Positions 1-9,548 are shown, numbered from the stretch's first letter. The stretch: DNA of 64,000 bases from Euhalothece natronophila Z-M001 (GCF_007904085.1 NZ_CP042326.1:1-64000), one strand, 5' to 3'. Notes: generated by a model from the letters alone, not told the origin. A program made the numbers and translations.

Positions 1-791
1 TAGAGGATGCAGCGGTTTTATTAGGCGCGATCGCAGGTCATGATCCAGCCGATAGCAAAGTTTAAATATTGAGATTCCCGACTATACCCAATATTTAACC
101 CCTGAGTTACCCAAAGATCGCAAGCTCAAAATTGGCGTAATCACAGAAACTTTTGGCGAAGGACTCTCTGAGGAGGTAAAACGGCGGTTGAAGCGGGAAT
201 TGAACAATTTAAGGCGCTCGGTGCAGAAATTGTAGAGATCTCTTGTCCTCGTTTCCGTTATGGGTTGCCTGCTTATTATATTATTGCTCCTTCGGAAGCG
301 TCTTCTAATTTGGCGCGGTATGATGCGGTGCGCTATGGAAAACGCAGTGAGGAGGCAGACAATTTACTCTCAATGTACACTAAGACCCGTGCGGAGGGGT
401 TTGGTGCCGAGGTAAAACGTCGCATTATGGTGGGAACTTATACCCTTTCAGCAGGTTATTATGATGCTTATATTTGAAGGCGCAAAAGGTAAGAACGCTG
501 ATTAAACAGGATTTTCAGAAGGCGTTTGAGTCCAGTAGATTTATTAGTGTGTCCCACAGCACCAACGACGGCGTTTAAGGCAGGAGAAAAAACGGATGAC
601 CCTTGAGTATGTATCTATCGGACTTAACAACCGTTCCTGTAAGTTTAGCAGGATTACCAGCGCTCAATCTTCCTTGTGGGTTTGATTCTCAAGGCTTACC
701 GATTGGAATGCAGTTGATTGCTAATGTATTAAGAGAGGATCAACTGTTGCATACAGCCTATGTTTATGAACAAGCAACAGATTGGGCATAA
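1..791 (+). pseudogene. gatA: GatA, aspartyl/glutamyl-tRNA amidotransferase subunit A, 3' part, frameshifted
   Basis: GatA is the amidase subunit of GatCAB, which converts Glu-tRNA(Gln) to Gln-tRNA(Gln); cyanobacteria normally depend on it because they lack GlnRS. The window begins inside the gene. Adjacent frames give consecutive GatA blocks: an EDAAVLLGAIAGHDPADS block near 3-60, a KIGVITETFGEG block near 120-175, a long block from 184 to 477 ending GYYDAY, a [16 protein letters not shown]-like block from about 465, and the C-terminal block with [10 protein letters not shown] and GLPIGMQLI to 791. Breaks fall at about 57-59, 178-181, 471-476, 525-535 and 601-605. Most are repaired by adding one base to a short homopolymer, so this may be an intact gene with sequence errors. 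Identification is firm; functional state is not. Confidence 0.85.
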
Positions 792-844
792 ACAAAGTCC
801 AGAAATTAGTTAATGGTGAGTTGGTTAAGGTCTAGGTTAGAGCA

Positions 845-1685
845 ATGATTATGTTTTAGCAGTTGGCGCGATCGCGTATTTAGTGGCTGGTTTTACCCTA
901 TTTGCCACCCAAAGAAAACTGGTCTTTTCCCCTCTCAAATCATTCAGGCAACTCCTAGTGAGTATAACTTGCCCTATGAATCCGTTTATATCCCATGGGA
1001 GAGGAGGAATATATTCATGGCTGGTGGATGCCCAGTGAGTCTAGTGAGGCCCCTGTTTTACTCTATTTACACGGTAATGGGGGCAATGTGGGAACCAATT
1101 TACCTCGGGCGGAACGTTTTCATTCAGTGGGATTTCTGTATTTCCATTGATTATCGGGGATATGGGAAAAGTGAGGGGCGCTTTCCGAATGAAGAACGAG
1201 TGTATGAGGATGCCCAAGCCGCTTGGCGGTATTTAGTGGAAGAACAGAATATTTCTCCCGATAACTTATATGTGTTTGGTCATTCTCTCGGTGGCGCGAT
1301 CGCGCTAGAATTAGCCAATCGCCAGCCAGAAATCCCAGGTTTAATCGTTGAGGGGTCTTTTACTTCTATCAAGGATATGGCGACCCATATTGGGCAATAC
1401 AATTGGCTTCCCCTGAATTGGGTACTCACACAACGGTTTAACTCAAAAGAAAAGCTATCTTCTCTTGATATGCCCATTTTCTACATTCATGGCACTAATG
1501 ATCCTGTCGTCCCCTATGAAATGAGCAAAGAACTTTATCAAGCCTCAAAAGGAGAAGCAGAACTCTGGCTAGTAGAAGGGGCTGGTCATCATGATATTGG
1601 GGAGATCATGGGAGGCACTTATGAGCAAAAAGTCTGGGACTTTGTCATGGAAAAAATCCTTCCTTGTCGCCCCAACCCTAACTGA
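845..1685 (+). pseudogene. Alpha/beta hydrolase (serine hydrolase), frameshifted
   Basis: Membrane-anchored alpha/beta hydrolase of unknown substrate. The 969-1685 frame holds the nucleophile elbow GHSLGG, the acid region HGTNDPVVP and a late GAGHHD with the likely catalytic His. The naive frame is wrong between about 998 and 1135: the neighbouring frame there reads LLYLHGNGGNVG, the oxyanion-hole block that should precede the nucleophile. Upstream, the hydrophobic N-terminal segment (AIAYLVAGFTLFATQRKL) is in yet other frames and leads back to an ATG at 845. Single-base additions at TTTT 854-857, in the T/C run at about 924-932, at GGG 997-999, TTT 1133-1135 and TTT 1141-1143 give one continuous reading frame. 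It is either a sequence-error artefact or a recently decayed gene. Confidence 0.75.
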
Positions 1686-1721
1686 AGCCCTTTCAGACTC
1701 GTTAAGATAGTGAGGTTAGAA

Positions 1722-1795
1722 CGGGACTGACGGGGCTCGAACCCGCAACTTCTGCCGTGACAGGGCAGTGCTCTAACCAATTGAACTACAGTCCC
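1722..1795 (-). tRNA. tRNA-Asp (GUC)
   Basis: On the minus strand the segment folds as a standard tRNA. It has a perfect 7-bp acceptor stem (GGGACTG/CAGTCCC), a D arm with AATTGGTTA, the anticodon stem CTGCC/GGCAG around loop CTGTCAC (anticodon GTC), and a T arm with TTCGAGC. The discriminator base is G, as expected for tRNA-Asp. The CCA end is not encoded. Confidence 0.96.
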
Positions 1796-2007
1796 TTAGA
1801 ACGCGAATACTATAATAACCATTATTTAGGGTTTGTCAAATGCTAAACCAAAAATTCTTTAAAAGTCACTGTATTCAGAAAAGTTGACTTTAGAAAAAAG
1901 TATGATAGCCAAATCATAAGACAATAGCTAGCTCAATTGTTGCTCAGAAATTGTCCAGCTGGCACTGGTAATCATAGGCTCTAAACTTAAACGACTAATT
2001 ACTTGTT

Positions 2008-2628
2008 CTAACAGCTTATCATTGCGATTTGGGTCGCTAACTCTGCTTCGACAACGACTTTTCCAGCTTCCTCTGCAATGTCCTCACTGCGTAAAGATCG
2101 CAGTTTCATGTCCCCCATACTGAGGGATTGTAATAACAAACTGCGGACTCGGGCTTCATCTTTTTCCCGACAAGTCAGGGAGCATTGATAGCAAAGTTCG
2201 ATGTCTGTTCCGTCTAAAGGCTGTTGATTAATTTTATGACTAAAGTATCGCAGAACCGTATTCGACAATAAAACCGCGATCGCGCCCATAAAGGCTTCCG
2301 AGAGAAAACCTGCCCCTGATAACGCACCAACTGCCGCGGCACACCAAATCGTCGCCGCCGTATTTAAGCCACGAACAGTTAACCCTTCCCGTAAAATTAC
2401 CCCACCTGCTAAGAAACCAATTCCCGAAACCACTTGTGCAGCAATTCGAGTCGGGCTAGCCTCTTCAGGGGTTAATACCGAGAGAATGACAAATAATGCT
2501 GCCCCAGTAGAAACCAAAGTATTCGTGCGTAATCCCGCCATTCTTTGTCGCCATTGACGCTCAAACCCCAAAGCAGAGCCTAATAAAAAAGCAACCACCA
2601 GCCGAATTGCAACCTCAAACCATACCAT
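2008..2628 (-). CDS. mgtC: MgtC/SapB family membrane protein, C-terminus apparently frameshifted
   Basis: MgtC/SapB family membrane protein, linked in other bacteria to growth at low Mg2+. About four membrane segments lie in residues 1-130, with family blocks LGFERQWRQRMAGLRTN and GIGFLAGGVILREG, followed by a soluble ACT-like tail. The open frame stops at 2008, but adding one A in the run corresponding to 2028-2030 lets the minus-strand frame continue to a stop at 1928-1930, giving the family-like ending RLSLEPMITSASW. The gene is therefore probably about 27 residues longer than the open frame. The start has GAGG just upstream. It lies 94 bp behind mgtE on the same strand, so the two probably share a transcript and an Mg2+ homeostasis role. 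Confidence 0.88.
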   Translation of the reverse strand: MVWFEVAIRLVVAFLLGSALGFERQWRQRMAGLRTNTLVSTGAALFVILSVLTPEEASPTRIAAQVVSGIGFLAGGVILREGLTVRGLNTAATIWCAAAVGALSGAGFLSEAFMGAIAVLLSNTVLRYFSHKINQQPLDGTDIELCYQCSLTCREKDEARVRSLLLQSLSMGDMKLRSLRSEDIAEEAGKVVVEAELATQIAMISC

Positions 2629-2722
2629 TTTCCTCGCTACCTCATATTGATAAATTAACGCAGGACAAACATTCTATCTGCCCCACGTTAAGTCATAATT
2701 AAATTAAAAGCCCAGTTACTAT

Positions 2723-4093
2723 TTAACCAATGCCAAGAAATAGGTCAACTAAGCTAAAATAAATCAACAGTCCTACAAAGTCTTTAATCGTGGTGATGAA
2801 AGGATCGGCTCCAGGGCCATGGTCAAAGCCAGCTTTCAGCATAATCCAAGGTAAACAAGCTCCCAATACTGACCCGAGGAGAATGACACAAAATAGCCCT
2901 AATCCAACGGCAAGACCAATTTCAGGCGCATCATTGGGGATTCCTTGCCAAAATAAAGCAACAATACCCCCCATAATTCCTAAAGCAGCCCCCATCATTA
3001 AGCCAATTTTTACTTCTCGGAAAAGATAGGGGTAAAATCGTTTGACATCAATTTGATTCCAAGCCAAACCACGAGCAAAAATGGTACTGGATTGCGTGCC
3101 AACATTTCCTCCCATATCCATTACAAGCGGAATAAATACTGCTGCCACGACCACTGCTTCTAGGGTTTCTTCAAAGCGTTCGATTACACCCCCCACTAAG
3201 AAACCGCCAACAAGGGTAACAATTAAAAAGAGAATACGTAGCCGAATTGCATACCAAGGTGCGCCACGAACCAGACGTTCACTCCAAACGCGATCGCGCC
3301 CGGTTAAGCTACCAACCCCAGCTTTCGCATAAGCCGCATCAGTGGCTTCTTCTTCCACTAAATCAATGACATCATCAAAGGTAATATCCCCCACTAAGCG
3401 CCCTTCCCGATCAAGCACGGGAATCGCTGGCAAATCATAATCCTTGAGTAACTTCGCCGCTTGTAAATCTCGGGTATCGACACTAGCTGCGATTTGAGTT
3501 CCCTCTACAAGCTCACTCACTGGAACTTGGGGACTCGCTTTAATTAAGTTGACTGTTTGCAAAAAGCCTTTGTAATAGCGTTCTTTATCAATTAAAAAGA
3601 TAATTGCTAACTCATTAGGATTAAGATTAGACTCTTTGACCTGTTCGAGGGCTGTTCCCACGGTAATATTATCGCGAACCGCAAGAAAGCGCAGATTCAT
3701 AATCCGTCCTGCACTGCGCTCAGGATACCCAAGCAGTCGGTTAACGTTTTCCCGAGAATTGGGGCTAAGATTACCGATAAGGCGCTTAGTAACTTTTGCA
3801 GGAAGTTCCTCAAATAATCGCACTCGTTCATCTGCTGGCAACGCTTCTACCAAGTGCATTACCTTGGGATCTTCCATAGATTGAATGAGTTCAGCCTGCT
3901 CTTCTGCGCGAAGATATTCAAAAACAGCAATTGCTTTATCTTTATCTAATAGCCGAAAAGCAAGAACCCGTTTATCAGGGTCAATCTCCATCAAGAGTTG
4001 GACTAATTCAGTTGCTGGAATTTGATTAGCTTCTTTTTTTGCCGCTTGTAGGGCATTCGGTTGTAATAAGTCTTCGAGAACATTTTGATGCAT
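2723..4093 (-). CDS. mgtE: Magnesium transporter MgtE
   Basis: Mg2+-gated magnesium channel of the inner membrane, 456 residues, the usual family length. Order: MgtE N domain (about 1-130, superhelical, with PADERVRLFEELP), paired CBS domains (about 135-260, with LPAIPVLDREGRLVGDI), a connecting helix, then five membrane segments (about 285-456). These include the conserved pore block FIPLVMDMGGNVGTQSS and the acidic GADPFITTIKD block. A GAGG-like ribosome site lies upstream of the ATG. A leader of about 470 nt precedes it (separate entry), suggesting control at the RNA level, and mgtC follows. Confidence 0.95.
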   Translation of the reverse strand: MHQNVLEDLLQPNALQAAKKEANQIPATELVQLLMEIDPDKRVLAFRLLDKDKAIAVFEYLRAEEQAELIQSMEDPKVMHLVEALPADERVRLFEELPAKVTKRLIGNLSPNSRENVNRLLGYPERSAGRIMNLRFLAVRDNITVGTALEQVKESNLNPNELAIIFLIDKERYYKGFLQTVNLIKASPQVPVSELVEGTQIAASVDTRDLQAAKLLKDYDLPAIPVLDREGRLVGDITFDDVIDLVEEEATDAAYAKAGVGSLTGRDRVWSERLVRGAPWYAIRLRILFLIVTLVGGFLVGGVIERFEETLEAVVVAAVFIPLVMDMGGNVGTQSSTIFARGLAWNQIDVKRFYPYLFREVKIGLMMGAALGIMGGIVALFWQGIPNDAPEIGLAVGLGLFCVILLGSVLGACLPWIMLKAGFDHGPGADPFITTIKDFVGLLIYFSLVDLFLGIG

Positions 4094-4560
4094 AAAACAC
4101 CTCTACATGAGTTTAAATCGGGTTTAATCAACACAAAGGAATCCTAATGTTAACCACCGACTCCCTCTCTCTCAGCACCATATCAAGCAATGAGACACGA
4201 TTTCCCTAGCTTGAGAGAATAGGGAATGTCCTTTGATTAAGCGTAAAGAGCCCTCACAACGACAAGGACTGAATCAAGCCAAAGAAAAGACCTGAGTGTT
4301 ACACTATAATGTTTGTCGCGACAAAGAGGTGTTCTAGTCTGATTTCCGAAAAAATAACTATTACTTTCTCGGCTCATCTCCTTATTTTCGCAGCCACTAT
4401 GCCCAGTAGTGACCAGAGATGAACCTGCTATCTTCACATTTGGGCGAAAAAGCAGACATTCAAAGTTCTGAGCCACCACTGGCCATAGCCCCTACTTCGA
4501 CTAGAATCCTCATCCTCGGTGAGGGAGTCTCGCAGTGCAGCTTGGCTACAACTACCAGCG
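4094..4560 (-). promoter_or_regulatory. Long structured leader region upstream of mgtE-mgtC
   Basis: No convincing gene lies between the mgtE start and 4805. Read on the minus strand this DNA would be a leader of about 470 nt with strong pairing. One helix joins CTATGGCCAGTGGTG (revcomp of about 4472-4486) to CACTACTGGGCATAG (revcomp of about 4396-4410), closing about 60 nt. A perfect 14-bp palindrome TTTGTCGCGACAAA lies at 4312-4325. I do not recognise the M-box blocks (GGUGAGGCUCC, GCCAAUGGGUCAACAG), although an Mg2+-responsive leader would fit the genes downstream. An 80-codon open frame at 4237-4479 (-) resembles no protein I know. From 4561 to 4805 I see only a small hairpin (CGCCATAAATGGCG near 4710-4723). 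Confidence 0.45.
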
Positions 4561-4805
4561 GTTTCCATTCCTTATAAAGTCCTTAACTAACTTCAAAAAA
4601 CTAAATCAGCAGCTTTTTAATAAAACTTTTAACTGCTTGTGTTGAATTATATCATCAATCACGGTTCTGTCAACTATGCAAACCAAGCCCCATGTTCTAG
4701 CACTTTAACGCCATAAATGGCGGCGTTTTGAACCTGTGATTTTGCGATAACTCTGCTATTTTATTAGATTGAGACACTTAGATCCTACTATCAACTTGTT
4801 TGAAG

Positions 4806-4994
4806 ATGACAAACAACAATTCTTTAATCCAGCAATGGCAGAGCAAAATTAGAATTGCCGATAGTAACAATATACTAATCCACTGTAAAAACTGTGACGA
4901 AGAATGGGTTAACTCTGAGCCAGAAGTAACTTGTTATCAATGTGGAAGCAAAAACCTTGAGCAAATTCGTTGCTGGCAATTTCCAGACGATTGA
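4806..4994 (+). CDS. Small zinc-ribbon protein
   Basis: A 62-residue protein with two CxxC knuckles (CKNCDEEW and CYQCGSKN) spaced like a rubredoxin-type zinc ribbon. It has a polar N-terminus and an acidic end (PDD). A TTG lies two codons earlier at 4800, but the ATG at 4806 is the more natural start. It probably binds one Zn2+ through four cysteines; partners are unknown. It stands alone, about 150 bp before the ClpC-like gene. Confidence 0.7.
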   Translation: MTNNNSLIQQWQSKIRIADSNNILIHCKNCDEEWVNSEPEVTCYQCGSKNLEQIRCWQFPDD

Positions 4995-5145
4995 GTCATA
5001 ATTTGATAAATCTGAAGATATCTAGCCGTAAATTTCCCCCCTAGGGTTACGGCTATTCCCATTGTAAATACTTAATAATAGAGGATAAAGTGAAACCAAT
5101 AGATAAGAAAAGTTAAGAAAGTCGTCTAGCTATAACGTATAAACT

Positions 5146-7536
5146 ATGTTTGAATATTTTACTGATAAAGCCATCAAATCAGTTGTTCTTGCTCAAGAAG
5201 AAGCCCGACGGATGAAGCAAAATCTGGTAGGCAGTGAGCAAGTCTTGCTGGGGATCATTGCCGAAGGAACCAGTGAGGCAGCACAAATCTTAAATCAGTT
5301 GGGGGTAAAACTCCAAGATGCGCGTCAAATCGTAGAAGGATTAGTGGGTTCAGGTTCAGATAATGTGCCAGCGAATATTCCCTTTACCCCCCGAGCCAAG
5401 CGTATTTTTGAACAAGCTCTTGAAATTTCTCGGCAAAAATCTCAGGAGACCATTCTGCCTGAACATATTTTACTGGCAATGACTCAAGAAGAGGGAGTGG
5501 CTACTAAGGTATTGAACCAATTAGGGGTAGAACCTCAACAAGTAGCTAACCAATTACAAGAAGCCCTAGACAATCCTAACTCAGGCAATGACGAACCTTC
5601 TGCGCCTGCCGCTGCTACTATGGGAGGAGAAGGTCGTCAACGGGGATTTGGCTTTAATCAGCAGCAACAGCAACAAAGTGAGGGCTTAAAGTCTTTTGCT
5701 ACCAATTTAACCGATCGCGCTAGAAATGAAGAAATTGACCCCATCATCGGACGCGACCAAGAAATTGAACGCACCATCCAAATTTTAGGTCGTCGCACCA
5801 AAAATAATCCAGTCTTAGTGGGAGAACCGGGGGTGGGGAAAACAGCAATTTCTGAAGGACTTGCCCAGCGCATTGTTCGTAAGGATGTTCCTGAATCTCT
5901 AGAAGATAAGGAAGTCTATAGCCTTGATATGGGCTTATTAGTTGCTGGCACTCGTTTTCGCGGTGAATTTGAAGAACGCCTGAAGAAAATTGTCAAAGAA
6001 GTGCAAGAGGCTGGCAATATTATTCTGGTCATTGATGAAATTCATACTCTCATCGGCGGTGGTGCCATGGAAGGAGGAATGGATGCGGCAAACCTCCTGA
6101 AACCCGCTTTAGCCCGTGGAGAATTACAATGTGTGGGAACAACCACCATGGATGAGTATCGCCAGTACATCGAGAAAGATGCGGCGTTAGAACGGCGTTT
6201 TCAACCTGTCATGGTGGATGAACCTTCAATTGATGAAACCATCGAAATTCTCAAAGGTATTCGCGCGCCTTACGAAGAGTATCATAAGATTAAAATTACC
6301 CCCGAAGCTCTCGAAGCGGCTGCCAAGTTATCAGATCGCTATATTAATGATCGATTCCTGCCAGATAAAGCCATTGATATTATTGATGAAGCTGGCTCAC
6401 GCTTACATTTAAGTCAGTCCATGGCAGAAAAATCTAATGATGACGAACAAGCCGCCGAAATCACCACCGATAGTGAACAAATGCCAATTTTGGGCTTAGA
6501 AGAAGTAGCAACGATTGTTTCCTCTTGGACGGGCGTTCCTGTGACTAAGCTCACCCAAGCCGAGTCTGAATTGCTGTTAAATCTTGAAGATACCCTCCAT
6601 GAACGAATTATTGGACAGGGTGAAGCTGTCAGTGCGGTGTCTCGGGCAATTCGTCGCGCTCGTGTGGGCATGAAAGACGAAGATCGACCCATTGCGAGCT
6701 TTATCTTCTCTGGGCCAACAGGTGTGGGTAAAACCGAATTAACCAAGGCTTTAGCAAAATATATGTTCGGGGATGAAGAGGCGATGATTCGCTTAGATAT
6801 GTCCGAGTATATGGATCCCCAAAGTGTTTCTAAGTTAATCGGCTCTCCCCCAGGATTCGTGGGTTATGAAGAAGGCGGACAATTAACAGAACAAATCCGT
6901 CGTCGTCCTTATACGGTGGTATTATTAGATGAGATTGAAAAAGCCCACCCTGATGTGTTTAATAGCCTCTTACAGGTTCTAGACGAAGGGCATCTCACCG
7001 ATGCCAAAGGGCGACAAGTTGACTTCAAAAACACCTTGATGATCATGACTTCCAATATTGGCTCAAAAGTGATTGAAAAAGGTGGCGGTGGACTTGGTTT
7101 TGAATTAGATACGGAAGAGGATAACCAATACACTCGGATTCGGAATCGAGTTCAAGAGGAAATGAAAAACTACTTCCGTCCTGAGTTTCTTAACCGTGTT
7201 GATGAAGTGATTGTCTTCCGTCAACTGGAAAAAGAGGAAGTTGTGGAAATCGCCGATTTACTCTTAGAAGAAATCAGTGCGCGGTTACGAGAACAACAAG
7301 GGGTTGAGTTAGAAGTCAGCGATCGCTTTAAAGAACGGGTAATTGAAGAAGGCTATGATGCCAGTTATGGCGCACGTCCTTTACGTCGAGTTTTGATGCG
7401 GTTGTTGGAAGATAACTTAGCTCAAGCGATTCTCTCAGGAGACATTTCTGAAGGGGAGACGGCTCGCGTGGATGCTGATGACGAAGGCAATATCCTTGTC
7501 GGTGAAGCTAATAAACAACTGCAGCCGGTGGGCTAA
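5146..7536 (+). CDS. clpC: ClpC-like AAA+ unfoldase (HSP100) with short middle region
   Basis: ATP-driven unfoldase that feeds ClpP-type proteases. Order: double Clp-N repeat (about 1-145), a glutamine-rich linker (about 171-177), AAA1 with GEPGVGKT (about 226-233) and VIDEIH (about 295), AAA2 with GPTGVGKT (about 523) and [10 protein letters not shown] (about 592), then ClpB D2-small. A GLGF loop near residue 650 matches the ClpP-docking position of ClpC proteins. At 796 residues it is shorter than standard cyanobacterial ClpC. The stretch between AAA1 and the SSWTGVPV block is only about 45 residues and lacks a recognisable UVR motif, so adaptor binding may differ. It could be a second ClpC paralogue; the symbol is therefore family-level. 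Confidence 0.85.
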   Translation: MFEYFTDKAIKSVVLAQEEARRMKQNLVGSEQVLLGIIAEGTSEAAQILNQLGVKLQDARQIVEGLVGSGSDNVPANIPFTPRAKRIFEQALEISRQKSQETILPEHILLAMTQEEGVATKVLNQLGVEPQQVANQLQEALDNPNSGNDEPSAPAAATMGGEGRQRGFGFNQQQQQQSEGLKSFATNLTDRARNEEIDPIIGRDQEIERTIQILGRRTKNNPVLVGEPGVGKTAISEGLAQRIVRKDVPESLEDKEVYSLDMGLLVAGTRFRGEFEERLKKIVKEVQEAGNIILVIDEIHTLIGGGAMEGGMDAANLLKPALARGELQCVGTTTMDEYRQYIEKDAALERRFQPVMVDEPSIDETIEILKGIRAPYEEYHKIKITPEALEAAAKLSDRYINDRFLPDKAIDIIDEAGSRLHLSQSMAEKSNDDEQAAEITTDSEQMPILGLEEVATIVSSWTGVPVTKLTQAESELLLNLEDTLHERIIGQGEAVSAVSRAIRRARVGMKDEDRPIASFIFSGPTGVGKTELTKALAKYMFGDEEAMIRLDMSEYMDPQSVSKLIGSPPGFVGYEEGGQLTEQIRRRPYTVVLLDEIEKAHPDVFNSLLQVLDEGHLTDAKGRQVDFKNTLMIMTSNIGSKVIEKGGGGLGFELDTEEDNQYTRIRNRVQEEMKNYFRPEFLNRVDEVIVFRQLEKEEVVEIADLLLEEISARLREQQGVELEVSDRFKERVIEEGYDASYGARPLRRVLMRLLEDNLAQAILSGDISEGETARVDADDEGNILVGEANKQLQPVG

Positions 7537-7544
7537 TTTCTTTC

Positions 7545-7575
7545 TCCCTTCTTCTTAATCAATAAGGAGGAGGGA
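7545..7575 (+). terminator. Hairpin after the clpC-like gene
   Basis: TCCCTTCTTCTTA pairs (with two G-U pairs in RNA) with TAAGGAGGAGGGA across a short loop, 8 nt after the stop codon. There is no clear U run, so termination is plausible but not certain. Confidence 0.4.
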
Positions 7576-7615
7576 AAACCCACAACCAACCATCACTAAC
7601 GAGTCTTACCGAGGA

Positions 7616-8968
7616 ATGAAAGCATACGTAATTGGTTTAGGACGCTCTGGAATTGCGGCTGCCCGTGTCTTAAAAAAGCAAGGTTGGGAAGTAATAATCA
7701 GCGATCGCAACCTCACTCCCTCTCTCCAAGAAACTCAGCGTCGCCTAGCACAAGAAGGGATTACTGTCAAACTCAATGATACTCCCACGATTGAGGAAGT
7801 AAAAACCGTTGACACGATTATTGCTAGTCCTGGTGTTCCTTGGGATATTCCCCTGTTAGTCCGCGCCCGTGAATACAATATTCCTGTTTATGGGGAAATT
7901 GAATTGGCCTGGCGTAGTTTAAAGGATATTCCTTGGGTGGGCATTAGCGGAACTAATGGTAAAACCACCACAACTGCTCTTTGTGCGGCATTATTTCAAG
8001 GCAGTGGCTTAAATGCCCCTGCTTGTGGCAATATTGGGGACGCTGCCTGTGAGTTGTGCTTAAAAGATAGCAGTTGGGATTGGATTATTGCTGAAATTAG
8101 TAGTTATCAAATTGAATCATCGCAACAACTTGCCCCAGAGATTGGCATTTGGACAACGTTTAGCCCCGATCATCTCGAACGTCACTACACCCTTGAAAAT
8201 TATTTTCAAATCAAAAAATCACTGCTCGATCGCGCTCACTTTAAGATTATTAATGGCGATGATCCCTATCTCCGCAGTTTAGCAGAAGAAAATTGGTCAA
8301 ATGTGCATTGGACAAGTATTAAAGGGTTAGAGGGATTAATTGGTGAACCCAGTCAAGGCATTTATATTGAAGACGGGGAAGTTATTGCCTATGGGGAAAA
8401 AATCATTAATGTTAGTGACTTTCCCATGGTGGGGGATCATAATCTACAAAATTTACTATTAGCCATTGGCGCAGCCCGTTTAGCAGGATTAGACAAAAGC
8501 GCGATCGCGCAAAGTATTATTAATTTTAAGGGCGTTCCCCATCGCCTCGAACCCGTTTGCGAAATTAACGGAGTCTCCTTTATTAACGACAGCAAAGCCA
8601 CTAATTATGAAGCTGCGTGGGTGGGATTATCTTCCGTTTCCAGTCCTGTTATTCTCATTGCAGGAGGGCAAGCCAAAACCGGTAACGATGAGGAATGGTT
8701 TAATCTTATTAAAGAAAAAGCCCAAGCTGTGTTACTCATTGGAGAAGCTTCTTCTAAGTTTGCTCAACGCTTAGAGGAAATTGGATATCAGGCTTATCAG
8801 GAAGTAGAAACCATGAATAATGCTGTTAAGACTGCCGTTAAAATGGCCGAGAAAAAACAGGGTTCTGTGGTGTTATTTTCTCCCGCTTGTGCCAGTTTTG
8901 ATCAATATGACAACTTTGAACAGCGCGGTGATCATTTTCGGAAATTGTGTTTAAGCCATCACTCGTAA
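7616..8968 (+). CDS. murD: UDP-N-acetylmuramoyl-L-alanine--D-glutamate ligase MurD
   Basis: Cytoplasmic peptidoglycan enzyme that adds D-glutamate to UDP-MurNAc-L-Ala using ATP. It is 450 residues, the normal length. The N-terminal Rossmann-like domain starts KAYVIGLGRSGIAAARVL. The Mur ATPase loop GISGTNGKTTTT lies at about 110-121, EISSYQIESS near 160, and the ligase domain has HRLEPV and NDSKATN (about 310-330), then the C-terminal domain with LFSPACASFDQYDNFEQRG, the MurD signature. The start has GAGGA five bases upstream. It is convergent with pth, with a gap of only 7 bp. Confidence 0.97.
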   Translation: MKAYVIGLGRSGIAAARVLKKQGWEVIISDRNLTPSLQETQRRLAQEGITVKLNDTPTIEEVKTVDTIIASPGVPWDIPLLVRAREYNIPVYGEIELAWRSLKDIPWVGISGTNGKTTTTALCAALFQGSGLNAPACGNIGDAACELCLKDSSWDWIIAEISSYQIESSQQLAPEIGIWTTFSPDHLERHYTLENYFQIKKSLLDRAHFKIINGDDPYLRSLAEENWSNVHWTSIKGLEGLIGEPSQGIYIEDGEVIAYGEKIINVSDFPMVGDHNLQNLLLAIGAARLAGLDKSAIAQSIINFKGVPHRLEPVCEINGVSFINDSKATNYEAAWVGLSSVSSPVILIAGGQAKTGNDEEWFNLIKEKAQAVLLIGEASSKFAQRLEEIGYQAYQEVETMNNAVKTAVKMAEKKQGSVVLFSPACASFDQYDNFEQRGDHFRKLCLSHHS

Positions 8969-8975
8969 ACTTCCC

Positions 8976-9548
8976 TTAATTATAAAGATTCATCGCTTTT
9001 TCTATCCCTTTTATTAGCACCGTTTCTATTACATCGGGAGCAACTTTTAGGGCTTCATTAATATGAGGCTGTTCTTCAGGGGAAAACTTACCTAAAACGT
9101 GACCAATTGTATCTTTACTACCGTCAATTTTTTGAATCCCAATTCGCAAGCGGGGAAAATCTTGAGTGCCTAAGTGAGAAATAATTGATTTCATCCCATT
9201 GTGTCCCCCTGCTGATCCCGAACTCCGTAAACGCAACCGCCCTACTGGTAAATCAAGATCATCATAAATAATTAAAACTGACTCTGGCGAAAACTTATAC
9301 CAATCACAAACTGCTCGCACCGCTTGTCCTGAATTATTCATATAAGTTAGAGGTTTCAGTAACCGTATTTTGCCAATTTTTGGGGCAGCACCTTCGCTAT
9401 AATACCCCTTAAAGCGATTATTTTTACTCCAATCTAATTGCCAATTTTTAGCTAAATTATCCACTACTTCAAAACCAATATTATGGCGAGTTTTATCATA
9501 TTTATTTCCGGGGTTTCCTAAACCAACAATTAGCTTAATCTCGGACAT
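8976..9548 (-). CDS. pth: Peptidyl-tRNA hydrolase
   Basis: Recycles peptidyl-tRNA released from stalled ribosomes. About 190 residues. Seen: VGLGNPGNKYDKTRHNIGF with the catalytic His, the LLKPLTYMNNSG block, YDDLDLPVGRLRLR with the catalytic Asp, and SAGGHNGMKSI. An in-frame ATG lies six codons upstream (9566), but the family usually starts close to the beta strand, so MSEIKLIVGLGNPG at 9548 is preferred. Convergent with murD. Confidence 0.95.
   Translation of the reverse strand: MSEIKLIVGLGNPGNKYDKTRHNIGFEVVDNLAKNWQLDWSKNNRFKGYYSEGAAPKIGKIRLLKPLTYMNNSGQAVRAVCDWYKFSPESVLIIYDDLDLPVGRLRLRSSGSAGGHNGMKSIISHLGTQDFPRLRIGIQKIDGSKDTIGHVLGKFSPEEQPHINEALKVAPDVIETVLIKGIEKAMNLYN

Noticed and set aside
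2790-3332. Plus-strand frames opposite mgtE
   Set aside because: Antisense shadows of a well-supported gene, with no start signals or domains.
4237-4479. 80-codon minus-strand frame in the mgtE leader
   Set aside because: No recognisable domain, odd composition, and it overlaps the paired segments of the leader. A leader peptide cannot be excluded.
4094-4560. M-box or yybP-ykoY riboswitch call
   Set aside because: The conserved blocks I know for these classes are not visible, so only an unnamed structured leader is claimed.
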